A stretch of 64,000 nt of DNA from Sneathia sanguinegens (lineage in GTDB: Bacteria; Fusobacteriota; Fusobacteriia; Fusobacteriales; Leptotrichiaceae). Every line of letters starts with the position of its first letter. Position 1 is the stretch's first letter. The stretch lies in the NCBI RefSeq assembly GCF_042033325.1, contig NZ_CP160095.1. The stretch is one strand, 5' to 3'. Both the position numbers and the translations under genes were made by a program. The notes under the pieces were generated by a model. It saw only the letters and a list, made by a program, of their open reading frames with translations, ran no database searches and was not told the DNA's origin. Shown here one piece after another: positions 53,385 through 62,957 of the stretch.

Positions 53385-55381
53385 CTATTACAACTCCTTT
53401 TTAATCTTAATGTATTTAACAAAACTGATATTGAACTTAACATCATACATATAGAGGCTATCATTGGTGTCAATTGAATACCCAATATACCTGTTGCTAT
53501 CATTATCCCAAATATATTATATATCACTGTAAAAAAAAGATTTTCTTTAATATATCTAAGACAAAGTTTGCTATATTTTTGTAATATAGTAATATCCATT
53601 AAGTCATTTATTACAACATCGCTAGTTTCCAAAGTTGGTATAGCTCCCTTATTAATAGCTATCCCTATATTTGCATTATTGATTGCTACGATATCATTTA
53701 TTCCATCGCCCACCATAGCTACAACTTTATCTTTTTCAAGAATATCTTCGATATATTTACTCTTTTCATAAGGTAAAACCTCAAAATTATATTTTTCTAT
53801 ACCTAATTTATCTGCAATATATTTTGTAGTATACCTATTATCTCCACTTAGTATACTCATATCTATATTGTTTTTTTTACAATAATTAATAAATAAAGGG
53901 GCATTATCATTAATATCATCTATTAATGTAATTAAACCTCTAATTTCTTTGTATTTAGATATTAGTATAACAGTTTTACCCTCTTTTGACAAGTCCTTAT
54001 ATTTATTATTTATTTTACTTACATCTATGCCCTTCCTTAGCATAAGATTTATGCTACCTACAAGATAATCTGAATATCCCACACCAAGGCCTTGATAATT
54101 TCTAACATTAATATCCTTATCTTCTACTACATAATTTTTCTTTAAATATTCCTTAATTGATTTTGCTATAGGATGTGATAAATTTTTCTCCATATTATAT
54201 ACATACTCTATATCTTCAGCATTTATTGAAATATCTTTTACAATAGGTTTCCCTTTTGTTAAAGTCCCTGTTTTATCAAATACTATTTTATCTATTTTAA
54301 TTGAATTTAATATTGCACTTCCATCTTTAATTAATATATTTTTTTTAGCTAAACTACCAACTATTACTATCAAACAAATAGGTATAGATAGGCCTATTGC
54401 ACAAGGGCAAGAAATTAAAAGAACACATATTGCATTATTAATATTTCTACCTATTACATAGGTAAAAAAAGATATTAATATTACTATTGGAACAAATACT
54501 TTTGTTAATTTATCTGTAAAATTAGTAAGTGGTGACTGTATTTTACAAGCTAATTCTAGCATATTTTTTATTCTATAAATCACCATATCTTCTTTTTTTA
54601 AATCTATAATATATTTTATATTCCCATCTATTAATTTACAACCTGCATAAACTCTATCATTTTTTCTTTTTATCTTTTGTTTACTTTCACCTGTTATTAA
54701 TTTTTCATCAAATATACCAAAACCTTCTAATATTTTCCCATCAAAGCTCGCAATAGAATCCTTATTCAAGGTTAATATATCTCCTATTTTAACCTCTCCT
54801 TTATCAGGAATGATACTAGTTAAATTTTCTATAGCCTTATTTGTATTTTTCTTTAATTTCTTTTCTATCTTTTTTCCTAATAGCACCACGAATAAAATCA
54901 TACAGGTACTATCAAAATATATTAGATTAGTTTTTAAAATAATTAAATTGTATACACTATATACAAAAGAAATTAGTACTCCCAAACTAATTAATGAATA
55001 CATAGTAAAGGTCAACTTAATTATACTCTTTATACCAAGAAATAATATGTCTTTTGATAAAAATATTACAATTAAACTTAGAAGTAATTGAAAATATCCA
55101 CTATTTTTTATTGAAGACATTGCTAAACTCATTGATATAATAGAAAGTACTCCAACAAGACCTAAATTTACTTCTTTTTCCTCCACTTTTTCAGTATCTT
55201 CAACTAATTTATAGCCTAAATTTTCTACAACTTTTACTACATCTATACCATTTTTATTTTCTATAACAAGCTTTTCTGCAATAAAATTTAGCTTGAATTT
55301 TACACCATTTTTTTCCAAATTTTCTTCTATTTTTACTGCACAAGCCTTACAACTCATGCCAATTACCTTATATATTTTCAT
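53381..55381 (-). CDS. copA: P1B-type copper-transporting ATPase
   Basis: This 666-residue heavy-metal pump has one N-terminal metal-binding domain (GMSCKACAVKIEENL, metal site C11-x2-C14). Then come the actuator loop with ITGESK, the transmembrane metal site SCPCAIGLS, the phosphorylation site DKTGTLTKGK, the HP motif NLSHPIAKS and the hinge GDGINDIVAINNA. CPC indicates copper or silver export to the periplasm. It is shorter than CopA with two metal domains. It overlaps the RsbU-like gene by 14 bases and guaA by 4, so it sits in the middle of one operon. Confidence 0.92.
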   Translation of the reverse strand: MKIYKVIGMSCKACAVKIEENLEKNGVKFKLNFIAEKLVIENKNGIDVVKVVENLGYKLVEDTEKVEEKEVNLGLVGVLSIISMSLAMSSIKNSGYFQLLLSLIVIFLSKDILFLGIKSIIKLTFTMYSLISLGVLISFVYSVYNLIILKTNLIYFDSTCMILFVVLLGKKIEKKLKKNTNKAIENLTSIIPDKGEVKIGDILTLNKDSIASFDGKILEGFGIFDEKLITGESKQKIKRKNDRVYAGCKLIDGNIKYIIDLKKEDMVIYRIKNMLELACKIQSPLTNFTDKLTKVFVPIVILISFFTYVIGRNINNAICVLLISCPCAIGLSIPICLIVIVGSLAKKNILIKDGSAILNSIKIDKIVFDKTGTLTKGKPIVKDISINAEDIEYVYNMEKNLSHPIAKSIKEYLKKNYVVEDKDINVRNYQGLGVGYSDYLVGSINLMLRKGIDVSKINNKYKDLSKEGKTVILISKYKEIRGLITLIDDINDNAPLFINYCKKNNIDMSILSGDNRYTTKYIADKLGIEKYNFEVLPYEKSKYIEDILEKDKVVAMVGDGINDIVAINNANIGIAINKGAIPTLETSDVVINDLMDITILQKYSKLCLRYIKENLFFTVIYNIFGIMIATGILGIQLTPMIASICMMLSSISVLLNTLRLKRSCNR

Positions 55382-56750
55382 TATCTCTCCAAATTGTAAG
55401 TAAGGTTAAATCATCTTCTAAAATATATTCATTTAAACTTTCCTTTATTTTATATATATCCTGTTTTTCTTTTAAAAATACTTTTTCTAAATGTTCATCT
55501 CCATAATAGCCATTTTCATTATGTGCTTCTGTTATACCATCTGTATAGAGTAAAATAACATCATCCTTCTTAAATTCCATACTTTTTTCTTCAAAATTAA
55601 CTAGATCTGGAAAATTTTTCTTTGAAAATATTCCTAAAACTTGTCCTTCAGTTTCCAATTTTTCCACTTTATTATTTCTTAATAATAAGGCGGGTTCTTG
55701 TGAACCTTTACAATAAGTAAAAGTATTTTTTGCACTATCTATAATCAAATAAAATAGGCTAACAAATTTTCCATCAGGAAAAATATTTATAATTCTTTCA
55801 TTTAATTTTTCTAATAATTCATTAGTTTTCATATATTTCTTTATTTCAGTAACTACTAGACTTTTAAGCATAGTTGATAATAAGGCTGCTGGGATTCCAT
55901 GTCCTGAAATATCTGCAAAAATTATTGCAAGTCTATTTTCATCTAGCTTTAAAACATCACAAAAATCTCCACCAATTTTTTGAGATGGTTGAAATAAATA
56001 CTCTACCCTATAGCCATTAAATTCTATATTTTTTTCAGGTAATAAATTCTTTTGTATATCACTTGCCAAGGCTAATTCTTTTTCTATTTTTCTATTCAAT
56101 TCTTCATTTTCTTTTTGTAACCTACTTTGCATAGCTAAATTTTTCACAGTAGCTAAAATTTCATCTATATTTACAGGTTTTTCTATTATACTATCCACAC
56201 CTAATTTTACAGTTCTCAATGCCCTATATGCCATTTGTTTATCTATTAATAGGACTATTTTGCAATTTTGATTCTTTGCCTTTATTTTTTTTATTTCATT
56301 TAATTTTTCACTTTGATATTTTTCAAAATTTATAATATATATATCCCTATCCTTAGAATCATGTTCCTTATTTAAAAATTTTAATTCTTCTCTTTCCTTA
56401 GTTAAGAAGCCATTGGATACAAAGGTATCTCTTAATAAATCTCTTAAATAGGTATTGGATAAGTAGATCTTAATTGTAAAATTTGTAAATATCTTCATTT
56501 TTCTATATTCATCTAGACTTTGAAAAAATCTAAAATATTTATTCATTTCATTATTAAGACCTTTTTTTGAAATAAAGACAACTTTCTGCTTATTACTTTT
56601 TAATAATCTAAAAATTTTTAGTATATAATTTAAGAATGGGGGATCTATATCTAAATCCCCTAAGTCTAAAATAATATTCTCATATGAAGTTGATTTTTTT
56701 ATTTCAATTAAAGTTTTCTCTTTGTTTGAAAATACAATTACCTTTTCCAT
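55368..56750 (-). CDS. PP2C-family (RsbU/SpoIIE) serine phosphatase with N-terminal regulatory regions
   Basis: The 460-residue protein starts with a STAS-like segment (IILDLGDLDIDPPFLNYILK), followed by a response-regulator-like region (residues about 110-215, LLIDKQMAYRALRTVKLGVD, IEKPVNIDEIL). A coiled linker leads to a PP2C domain: QKIGGDFCDVLKL, FADISGHGIPAALLSTML and LLYTDGITEAHN, with the metal-binding aspartates present. Such phosphatases act in partner-switching stress responses, but no anti-sigma kinase or antagonist gene is nearby. It starts one base after nusB ends. Confidence 0.85.
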   Translation of the reverse strand: MEKVIVFSNKEKTLIEIKKSTSYENIILDLGDLDIDPPFLNYILKIFRLLKSNKQKVVFISKKGLNNEMNKYFRFFQSLDEYRKMKIFTNFTIKIYLSNTYLRDLLRDTFVSNGFLTKEREELKFLNKEHDSKDRDIYIINFEKYQSEKLNEIKKIKAKNQNCKIVLLIDKQMAYRALRTVKLGVDSIIEKPVNIDEILATVKNLAMQSRLQKENEELNRKIEKELALASDIQKNLLPEKNIEFNGYRVEYLFQPSQKIGGDFCDVLKLDENRLAIIFADISGHGIPAALLSTMLKSLVVTEIKKYMKTNELLEKLNERIINIFPDGKFVSLFYLIIDSAKNTFTYCKGSQEPALLLRNNKVEKLETEGQVLGIFSKKNFPDLVNFEEKSMEFKKDDVILLYTDGITEAHNENGYYGDEHLEKVFLKEKQDIYKIKESLNEYILEDDLTLLTIWRDNENI

Positions 56751-56751
56751 A

Positions 56752-57150
56752 TTATCTCATTTCTTTAACTAAATCAGCTAATACACCATTTATAAATTGT
56801 CTAGTTTTTACATCTCCATATATTTTTGCAAGCTCAACTGCTTCATTTATTACAATTTCATATTCCTCTTTTTTCAAAACAATTTCATAGTATGACATTT
56901 TTAAAAGAACTTTTTCAACTACTCCTAATCTTTCAAAAGACCATGTTTTAAGATACTTTTTCAAGCCAGTTACTAGCTCTTGTTCATTTTCACTATATTC
57001 TTTCATGAAACGATTTATAAATTCTTCTTTTGAATTACTAAGTTTATTTTCTTCTAAAAATTGTTTTGTTCTTTCAAAAATATTAGAAGATACTAATTCA
57101 TGCTCAAATAATATTTTAAAAATTTCTTCTCTTATTTTTCTTTGTTCCAT
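56752..57150 (-). CDS. nusB: transcription antitermination factor NusB
   Basis: This 132-residue all-helical RNA-binding protein begins REEIFKILFEHELV and ends with YEIVINEAVELAKIYGDVKTRQFINGVLADL, the NusB signature. It pairs with S10 in rRNA antitermination. The neighbouring asp23 and amaP genes are the usual company of nusB in Firmicutes and relatives. Confidence 0.95.
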   Translation of the reverse strand: MEQRKIREEIFKILFEHELVSSNIFERTKQFLEENKLSNSKEEFINRFMKEYSENEQELVTGLKKYLKTWSFERLGVVEKVLLKMSYYEIVLKKEEYEIVINEAVELAKIYGDVKTRQFINGVLADLVKEMR

Positions 57151-57158
57151 AACTATTC

Positions 57159-57746
57159 CTAATCTATTTCTACTACATCATCATTAATTTCTTCAACTTT
57201 TTCTGTTTCAATATTTTCTTCTATAACTTGACTCGTATTTATTTTATTTATATTTAAATTAACCTTTTTTACAGTTACACCCAACATATTTTTTATATAT
57301 TTTGTAAGTTCTGTAGCTATATTTGCTAACTTTGTATTCATTTCATCTGTCTTAAAATTTTCAATATTTGCATTAATAATAGGTCCTTTATGAGTATATT
57401 TAACAGAAACTTTTGCAACATTAACAATATCTTTTGATTCTAAAAAATTCTTTGATATTTCTTCTATAGTTTTAAGTGTTACTTCTATTTCTCCATTTTC
57501 ACTACTTACCTTTATTTTTTTTGGTTTTTTAAATAAATTTTCCAATAATGAAAAAATAATAAATACAAAATATATTATTATAACTATTTGTGAAACAAAT
57601 TTAACTAAATTATTTGTAGATAATAGCATTGAAAATTCATCTAAAATATTAGCAATAAAATTTGGATCTACTACTAGAAAATATAAACAAAGGGCTAACA
57701 AAATTAAAAAGATATAATTTATTATCCTTACTAGTATTTTAAACAT
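57159..57746 (-). CDS. amaP: Asp23-anchoring membrane protein AmaP
   Basis: This 195-residue protein has two N-terminal membrane helices (about residues 8-28 and 50-68) and a cytosolic domain (VSSENGEIEVTLKTIEEISKNFL) similar in organisation to Asp23. AmaP anchors Asp23 at the membrane in staphylococci. The acidic tail after about residue 175 is poorly conserved. It follows asp23 by 11 bases. Confidence 0.85.
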   Translation of the reverse strand: MFKILVRIINYIFLILLALCLYFLVVDPNFIANILDEFSMLLSTNNLVKFVSQIVIIIYFVFIIFSLLENLFKKPKKIKVSSENGEIEVTLKTIEEISKNFLESKDIVNVAKVSVKYTHKGPIINANIENFKTDEMNTKLANIATELTKYIKNMLGVTVKKVNLNINKINTSQVIEENIETEKVEEINDDVVEID

Positions 57747-57757
57747 TGTATACCCCC

Positions 57758-58102
57758 TTATTCATCTTCCTTTTTGACTACTTTTGCAATAACTATATTA
57801 ATTTCTTTAACATTAACACCTGTTAATTCTTCTACTTTATTTTTTATATCATTTTGTACTTTTTTTGCAACTTCTTTTATTTTACAACCATACACAACTG
57901 AAATTGATAGATCAATAACACATTCTGTTTCTCCCATTTCAACTTCAAGACTCTTTTTATCATCATTCTTAAATAGACTTGTAAATTTTGTTTTAACTTC
58001 ATCTTCACTAACACCAACAACATTTTCTACATCTTTTAAGACTTCAACTATAATATCCTTTATTACTGTTGAAGATATGGTTATTTTTCCTAATTCATCC
58101 AT
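57758..58102 (-). CDS. Asp23/Gls24-family envelope stress protein
   Basis: The 114-residue protein has the Asp23 pattern GKITISSTVIKDIIVEVLKD near the start and VIDLSISVVYGCKIKEVAKKVQ with EELTGVNVKEINIVI at the end. Members are abundant envelope-associated stress proteins of unclear mechanism. It heads the operon; AGGAGG and a strong promoter are just upstream. Confidence 0.92.
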   Translation of the reverse strand: MDELGKITISSTVIKDIIVEVLKDVENVVGVSEDEVKTKFTSLFKNDDKKSLEVEMGETECVIDLSISVVYGCKIKEVAKKVQNDIKNKVEELTGVNVKEINIVIAKVVKKEDE

Positions 58103-58122
58103 AAATACTCCTCCTTCAGATA

Positions 58123-58151
58123 ATTATAGCATAAGCATACCTTTTAGACAA
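58123..58151 (-). promoter_or_regulatory. promoter of the asp23-amaP-nusB-rsbU-copA-guaA unit
   Basis: TTGTCT (58151-58146), 17 bases, TATAAT (58128-58123), with TGC extending the -10. The distance to the asp23 ATG is about 20 bases. It lies right after the nrdG stop. Confidence 0.85.
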
Positions 58152-58153
58152 AT

Positions 58154-58720
58154 TTAAATATTATTTCTTTGTACTCTTTTTATATACTTTGCCTCTTCTT
58201 CCTTACCTAAAGCCCAAATTATTTTATGCTCCTTTTCAGTTTGTCTTAAATTTATAACCCTCTGATTTGCAGAGCCTCTAAATTGTAATTTTAAATCTAA
58301 TAAATCTAAAATAAATTTACCATCAACTAGAACATCTACAGAATCTAATATTTTCTTTGCATAGGGTAATTTTTTATACATATAACCCACAATAAATTCA
58401 TATGTGTAGCCTGTATAACACCAGATACTCTTATTAGGAAGTTGTTCTCTAACTTGTTTTACCAATTCATATACACATTCTTGATTGTCTGGATCCAAAG
58501 GTTCTCCACCTAATAAAGTTAAACCCTTTATATATTCTCTTTTCAATAAATTAATAATATGATCTATTGTTTCTTGAGTAAATTCTTTTCCTATATTAAA
58601 ATCCCAAATACTCTCATTAAAACAGCCCTTACACTTATGTTTACAACCACTAACGAATAAAGAAGTTCTTATACCCGGACCATTTGCAACATCCATTTCT
58701 TTAATAAGTGAATATTTCAT
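58154..58720 (-). CDS. nrdG: anaerobic ribonucleoside-triphosphate reductase activating protein
   Basis: This radical-SAM enzyme installs the glycyl radical on NrdD. The 188-residue protein shows the iron-sulfur cluster motif C26-x3-C30-x2-C33 in SGCKHKCKGCFN, the SAM-binding LLGGEPLDP and the opening DVANGPGIRTSLFVSGC. The start overlaps nrdD by four bases. Confidence 0.95.
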   Translation of the reverse strand: MKYSLIKEMDVANGPGIRTSLFVSGCKHKCKGCFNESIWDFNIGKEFTQETIDHIINLLKREYIKGLTLLGGEPLDPDNQECVYELVKQVREQLPNKSIWCYTGYTYEFIVGYMYKKLPYAKKILDSVDVLVDGKFILDLLDLKLQFRGSANQRVINLRQTEKEHKIIWALGKEEEAKYIKRVQRNNI

Positions 58721-60843
58721 AGATGCAAGACTCTTTTACTTATTTCTTTTGTTTTTCCTTCATTCCAGAAATTTTCTCCCAAATATCCACAGGTTCTTCT
58801 AGTTACATTCATTTTATTGTGATCCTTATTATGGCATTGAGGGCATTCCCAATCTCCATCTGAATTTATTATTATTTCTCCATCATATGCACAAACATGG
58901 CAATAATCAGATTTAGTATTAAATTCAGCATATTGTATATGATCATACATAAATTTAACAACTTCTTCTATTGCTTCTAAATTCTTGGTTAAATTAGGTA
59001 TTTCAACATAAGAAATTGCTCCTCCATTTGATATAGATTGAAATTGTGATTCAAATATAAATTTACTCATAGCATCAATTTTTTCTCTAACATCTACATG
59101 ATATGAATTAGTATAGTAACCCTTATCTGTAATATCTTTTATACTTCCAAATCTATTTTTATCTATTTTTGCAAATCTGTAACATAATGATTCAGCTGGT
59201 GTTCCATATAAACCAAAGCCTATTCCTGTTTCTTTTTTCCACTTATCACAAGCTTCTCTTAATCTATGCATAACTTTTAGGGCAAATTTTGAACCTTTTT
59301 CTGTTGTATGGCTTTCTCCAACTACTAATTTTGTTGCTTCGTATAGTCCTATATAACCTAATGATATTGTTGAATATCCATTCATTAGATATTTATCAAT
59401 CTTTTCTCCCTTTTTTAATCTAGCTATAGCTCCGTATTGCCAATGTATAGGCGAAATGTCTGATGGAGTTCCCATTAATCTATTATGTCTTAACATAAGT
59501 CCTTCATATGCTAATTGTAATCTTTCATCTAATAATTCCATATATTTTTTTTCATCATTTGCTGCCAAGATTCCTATTTGAGCTAAATTCAAACTAACAA
59601 CTCCTTGATTAAATCTTCCTTCAAATATATATTTCCCTTCAGCATTTTTATATGGTGATAAAAATGATCTACACCCCATAGGACTAAATACATTTCCTTC
59701 ATAATTTTCTCTCATTTTTTTTGCACTTATATAATCTGGATACATTCTTTTACTACTACATTTAACTGCCAGTTTTGTCAAGTAGTCATATTTTCCACCT
59801 TTTAGTGCATTACATTCATCTAGTACATAGACTAATTTAGGAAAGGCTGGTGTAATATATACACCTTTTTCATTTTTTATACCTTCATATCTTTGTTTTA
59901 ATATTTCTTCTATTATCATAGCAACTTCATTTATATATGGATCTTTTTCATCTATTTCAAGAAATAAGGTAACAAAGGGTGATTGACCATTTGTAGTCAT
60001 TAATGTATTAATTTGATATTGTATTGTTTGAACTCCTGATCTTAATTCATCTTTTAATCTATCATCAACTATTTTATTTAATAAATCTTCATTCAATTGG
60101 TTTCCAAATTTTTCTTTAGTTATATTATAATATTTTTCCCTACTTCGTCTTAGATATTTCCCAAGATGTTTAATATTAACCGATTGCCCTCCATATTGAC
60201 TACTAGCAACTGCAGCAATAATTTGTGTAACAATAGTACAAGCTACTTGAAAACTTTTAGGACTTTCAATCAATTTACCATTCATCACTGTACCATTTTC
60301 TAGCATATCCTTAATATTTACAAGGCAACAATTAAAGATGGGTTGTAAAAAATAGTCCATATCATGGAAATGTAGCACACCATCATCATGTGCTTTTCTC
60401 AACTTTTCAGGTATTAAAATTCTTCTGCTTATATCTTTAGACACTTCTCCCGCTATTAAATCTCTTTGTGTTGAAGCTACACTTGCATTTTTATTAGAAT
60501 TTTCTTCCCCAACTTCCTTATTTTTATTACTAATTAAACTTAAAATTGAATCATCTGTTGTGTTAGCCTTTCTAACTAAGGCCCTTGTATATCTATATAT
60601 TATATATTTCTTTGCTAATTCATATTTATCATATTCCATAAGCTTAGTTTCTATAAAATCTTGTATAGATTCAACAGTAATTTTTTTATTAATTTTTTTC
60701 TCTAATGATGTTATAATTTCATCAATTTGTTCTACACTAACTTTGTCTTTTAGTACTACTTCAGCATTAGCCTTATTTATTGCATTAATTATTTTACTTT
60801 TATCATATTCGACTTCTCTTCCGTCTCTTTTTATAACTATCAT
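58717..60843 (-). CDS. nrdD: anaerobic ribonucleoside-triphosphate reductase
   Basis: NrdD makes deoxyribonucleotides without oxygen. The 708-residue protein has an N-terminal ATP-cone (VIKRDGREVEYDKSKIINAI, residues about 1-90), the catalytic barrel (DMDYFLQPIFNCCLVNI), a zinc site near the end (CHVCAYDGE, CPQCHN) and the glycyl radical G686 in RTCGYLGENFW. AAAGGAG precedes the ATG. It is the only reductase in the window, in keeping with an anaerobe. Confidence 0.97.
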   Translation of the reverse strand: MIVIKRDGREVEYDKSKIINAINKANAEVVLKDKVSVEQIDEIITSLEKKINKKITVESIQDFIETKLMEYDKYELAKKYIIYRYTRALVRKANTTDDSILSLISNKNKEVGEENSNKNASVASTQRDLIAGEVSKDISRRILIPEKLRKAHDDGVLHFHDMDYFLQPIFNCCLVNIKDMLENGTVMNGKLIESPKSFQVACTIVTQIIAAVASSQYGGQSVNIKHLGKYLRRSREKYYNITKEKFGNQLNEDLLNKIVDDRLKDELRSGVQTIQYQINTLMTTNGQSPFVTLFLEIDEKDPYINEVAMIIEEILKQRYEGIKNEKGVYITPAFPKLVYVLDECNALKGGKYDYLTKLAVKCSSKRMYPDYISAKKMRENYEGNVFSPMGCRSFLSPYKNAEGKYIFEGRFNQGVVSLNLAQIGILAANDEKKYMELLDERLQLAYEGLMLRHNRLMGTPSDISPIHWQYGAIARLKKGEKIDKYLMNGYSTISLGYIGLYEATKLVVGESHTTEKGSKFALKVMHRLREACDKWKKETGIGFGLYGTPAESLCYRFAKIDKNRFGSIKDITDKGYYTNSYHVDVREKIDAMSKFIFESQFQSISNGGAISYVEIPNLTKNLEAIEEVVKFMYDHIQYAEFNTKSDYCHVCAYDGEIIINSDGDWECPQCHNKDHNKMNVTRRTCGYLGENFWNEGKTKEISKRVLHL

Positions 60844-60856
60844 TATTCACTCCTTT

Positions 60857-60904
60857 ACCATATATCTTGTGCTACAAAAGCACTTAAACCACAATATATC
60901 TTTA
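60857..60904 (-). promoter_or_regulatory. paired NrdR boxes upstream of nrdD
   Basis: ACCATATATCTTGTGC (60857-60872) and CCACAATATATCTTTA (60889-60904) each match most positions of the NrdR consensus. They begin 32 bases apart, three helical turns, the spacing required for NrdR binding. A TATAAT-like -10 overlaps the distal box. NrdR represses reductase genes when dATP is plentiful. Confidence 0.65.
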
Positions 60905-61024
60905 TTATATACCACAATCACTTTTTTTCCTAATTCTTTTTCCCTTTTAAAATTCACTTTTTTTCTTTATAGTCTATCTTCGTTGTTTTTACTTGCGATA
61001 GTTTTTTAACCAAAATGGAATATA

Positions 61025-61046
61025 AAAAACTGCCAAAATAGGCAGC
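61025..61046 (-). terminator. terminator of the metG-lipoprotein-thioredoxin unit
   Basis: CTGCC (61030-61034) pairs with GGCAG (61041-61045); on the minus strand six T follow. It begins within a few bases of the stop of the thioredoxin-like gene. The remaining sequence to 60904 contains no gene. Confidence 0.75.
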
Positions 61047-61709
61047 TTAATATGGTTTAATATATGAGGAAACAATCTCAATAATTCCCTTATCTAATTT
61101 ATTTTTTTCTATAAAATAATTATCTTTTGTTAAGTATTTTTTATCATCTACCAATATTACGGCTTTCTTGTTTTTAATTTCTCCAGACAAGTAAGATATA
61201 TAGTCATTTTTTTCTAATAATTTAAGTAAATTAAATTTTTTCCCTTTTATATCTTCAACAATAATTTCTTTAAGTTTTTTTCTTAATTTTTTATCTATAT
61301 TTTTCTTTTCATTTTTATAGAAATTTTCTTCTGTAAGAAATTCATCAGCACTCTTTTTAAAAATACCCTTCTCATATTTATATATTGTTGGAACATATTC
61401 TATCTTCAATAATTTATCGATTTTATGATCTTGGTCATAATATACTTCAAAAGTATAATTATTATCTTTTATAAATTTATAATTAACTTCATTTTCATCA
61501 CTGGGATATAGAACTACTGCTATGTTTGCCATTTCCTTGTATTTATTATAAATTTTTTGTATTTCTTTAAATTCTTCCCTACAAGCTGAACAATTTATAG
61601 AACTATACACCACATATTTATTTGCTAAATTATCTAATTCTACTACTTTTAATTTATTTGCAAAAGTAAAAGATGTAAAAAATAGCATAGCAACTAATAT
61701 TTTTTTCAT
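61047..61709 (-). CDS. exported thioredoxin-fold protein
   Basis: This 220-residue protein has a signal peptide (MKKILVAMLFFTSFTFAN) and a thioredoxin-like fold with C-S-A-C in YSSINCSACREEFKEI and the cis-Pro region IEYVPTIYKYEKG. It resembles DsbC/DsbG-like or TlpA-like periplasmic thiol proteins, but no named subgroup is certain. It lies ten bases downstream of the TPR lipoprotein gene. Confidence 0.8.
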   Translation of the reverse strand: MKKILVAMLFFTSFTFANKLKVVELDNLANKYVVYSSINCSACREEFKEIQKIYNKYKEMANIAVVLYPSDENEVNYKFIKDNNYTFEVYYDQDHKIDKLLKIEYVPTIYKYEKGIFKKSADEFLTEENFYKNEKKNIDKKLRKKLKEIIVEDIKGKKFNLLKLLEKNDYISYLSGEIKNKKAVILVDDKKYLTKDNYFIEKNKLDKGIIEIVSSYIKPY

Positions 61710-61718
61710 AAAGCCCTC

Positions 61719-62957
61719 CTATTTATACATTTTTAAGACTTCTGTATAACACGCTACCTTCTTTTTATCCTTGGTTAAGCTTAAAAGATAACTTGCACCC
61801 ATATTTTTATTCTTTATCCACATATTTAAAGCTATTCTTTTTTTGACTACCTTGCTGATTTTTTCTTCATATTTCATATTTAAAATCAAATCTTCATATT
61901 CACCCTTATAATTTTTTGTTAATTTCAAAAATTCTTTTTCCTTATGTAATTTTTTAGAAATATTCGCTAATCTATATACTGTATAATCACTATTAGGCTC
62001 ACATTGATATGCTTTTACAAAATATGAATATGACTTATTCAAATCTTTATAATAATAATTAAATTCTGCAAGAGCAGAATAATACCCTTCTTTATCCGGT
62101 ATTTTTTTTAAAATTTGCTCTATTTTCCCAATATCTCCACTTTCTACCATGTTATTTAATAATAGAGCATAAGTTTGCTTTGAATATTTATCTATTTTAT
62201 CAAGCAATTCATCACTTGGGTCACTTATTTTATTTTTTCCAACATATTCATAAATTGCTGGTCCATAATTATTTTTAAATAAATACTCTAATATCTTCAG
62301 AGCTATTGCATCATCCTCATCAAGTGTTAAATATTTTATAAACAAAGCTGTATTATCTTTTTTTTCTACCTCACTTTTCAAAACATCATATACTAAATTA
62401 ACATCAACAGGATAATTAACCACAAATTTTTTAAATAATTCTTTTTCATCTTCACTTGCCTTATTATTTTTCAATTTGTTATATATATCCTCAATTTTGA
62501 AAAATAAATCCTTATTATTCTTTAAATCAGTATATATGTCAGTAGAATCAGAAATATCCGTTGTTTCCATAATATTAAAAGCCTTCTTATATTGAAAACT
62601 ATAATAATAGCTTATATATAAGGCACGAGAAGCATCTAAATTACCTTCACTATGAGCTTTAGCAAGTTCTCCATTAAAATAATAATCATAACCCTTACAT
62701 TTATTTTTATTTTTTTCATAGAATTTACTAAGATCTTTATACTCTAATTCAGAATTAATTATTTGATATAATAAATCATCCTTCGGTTTTTGCTTATATG
62801 CTTTTTCGAAATATTTCATATAATCATTATCGCCATTATATAAAGATACTATACCTTCTTCAATATAGTCCAAATATTTTTCCTCACTTGTTTTAAATAA
62901 GGCACAAGCTTGTGTGAAAAATATAATACTAAGTAAAAAAAATATTTTTTTTATCAT
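61719..62957 (-). CDS. TPR-repeat lipoprotein
   Basis: This 412-residue protein has a lipoprotein signal (IIFFTQACALF, Cys about residue 18) and helical repeat sequence throughout, with TPR-like units such as YSALAEFNYYYKDLNKSYSYFVKAYQ. It probably acts as a scaffold at the inner face of the envelope. Its ATG overlaps the metG stop by four bases. Confidence 0.8.
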   Translation of the reverse strand: MIKKIFFLLSIIFFTQACALFKTSEEKYLDYIEEGIVSLYNGDNDYMKYFEKAYKQKPKDDLLYQIINSELEYKDLSKFYEKNKNKCKGYDYYFNGELAKAHSEGNLDASRALYISYYYSFQYKKAFNIMETTDISDSTDIYTDLKNNKDLFFKIEDIYNKLKNNKASEDEKELFKKFVVNYPVDVNLVYDVLKSEVEKKDNTALFIKYLTLDEDDAIALKILEYLFKNNYGPAIYEYVGKNKISDPSDELLDKIDKYSKQTYALLLNNMVESGDIGKIEQILKKIPDKEGYYSALAEFNYYYKDLNKSYSYFVKAYQCEPNSDYTVYRLANISKKLHKEKEFLKLTKNYKGEYEDLILNMKYEEKISKVVKKRIALNMWIKNKNMGASYLLSLTKDKKKVACYTEVLKMYK

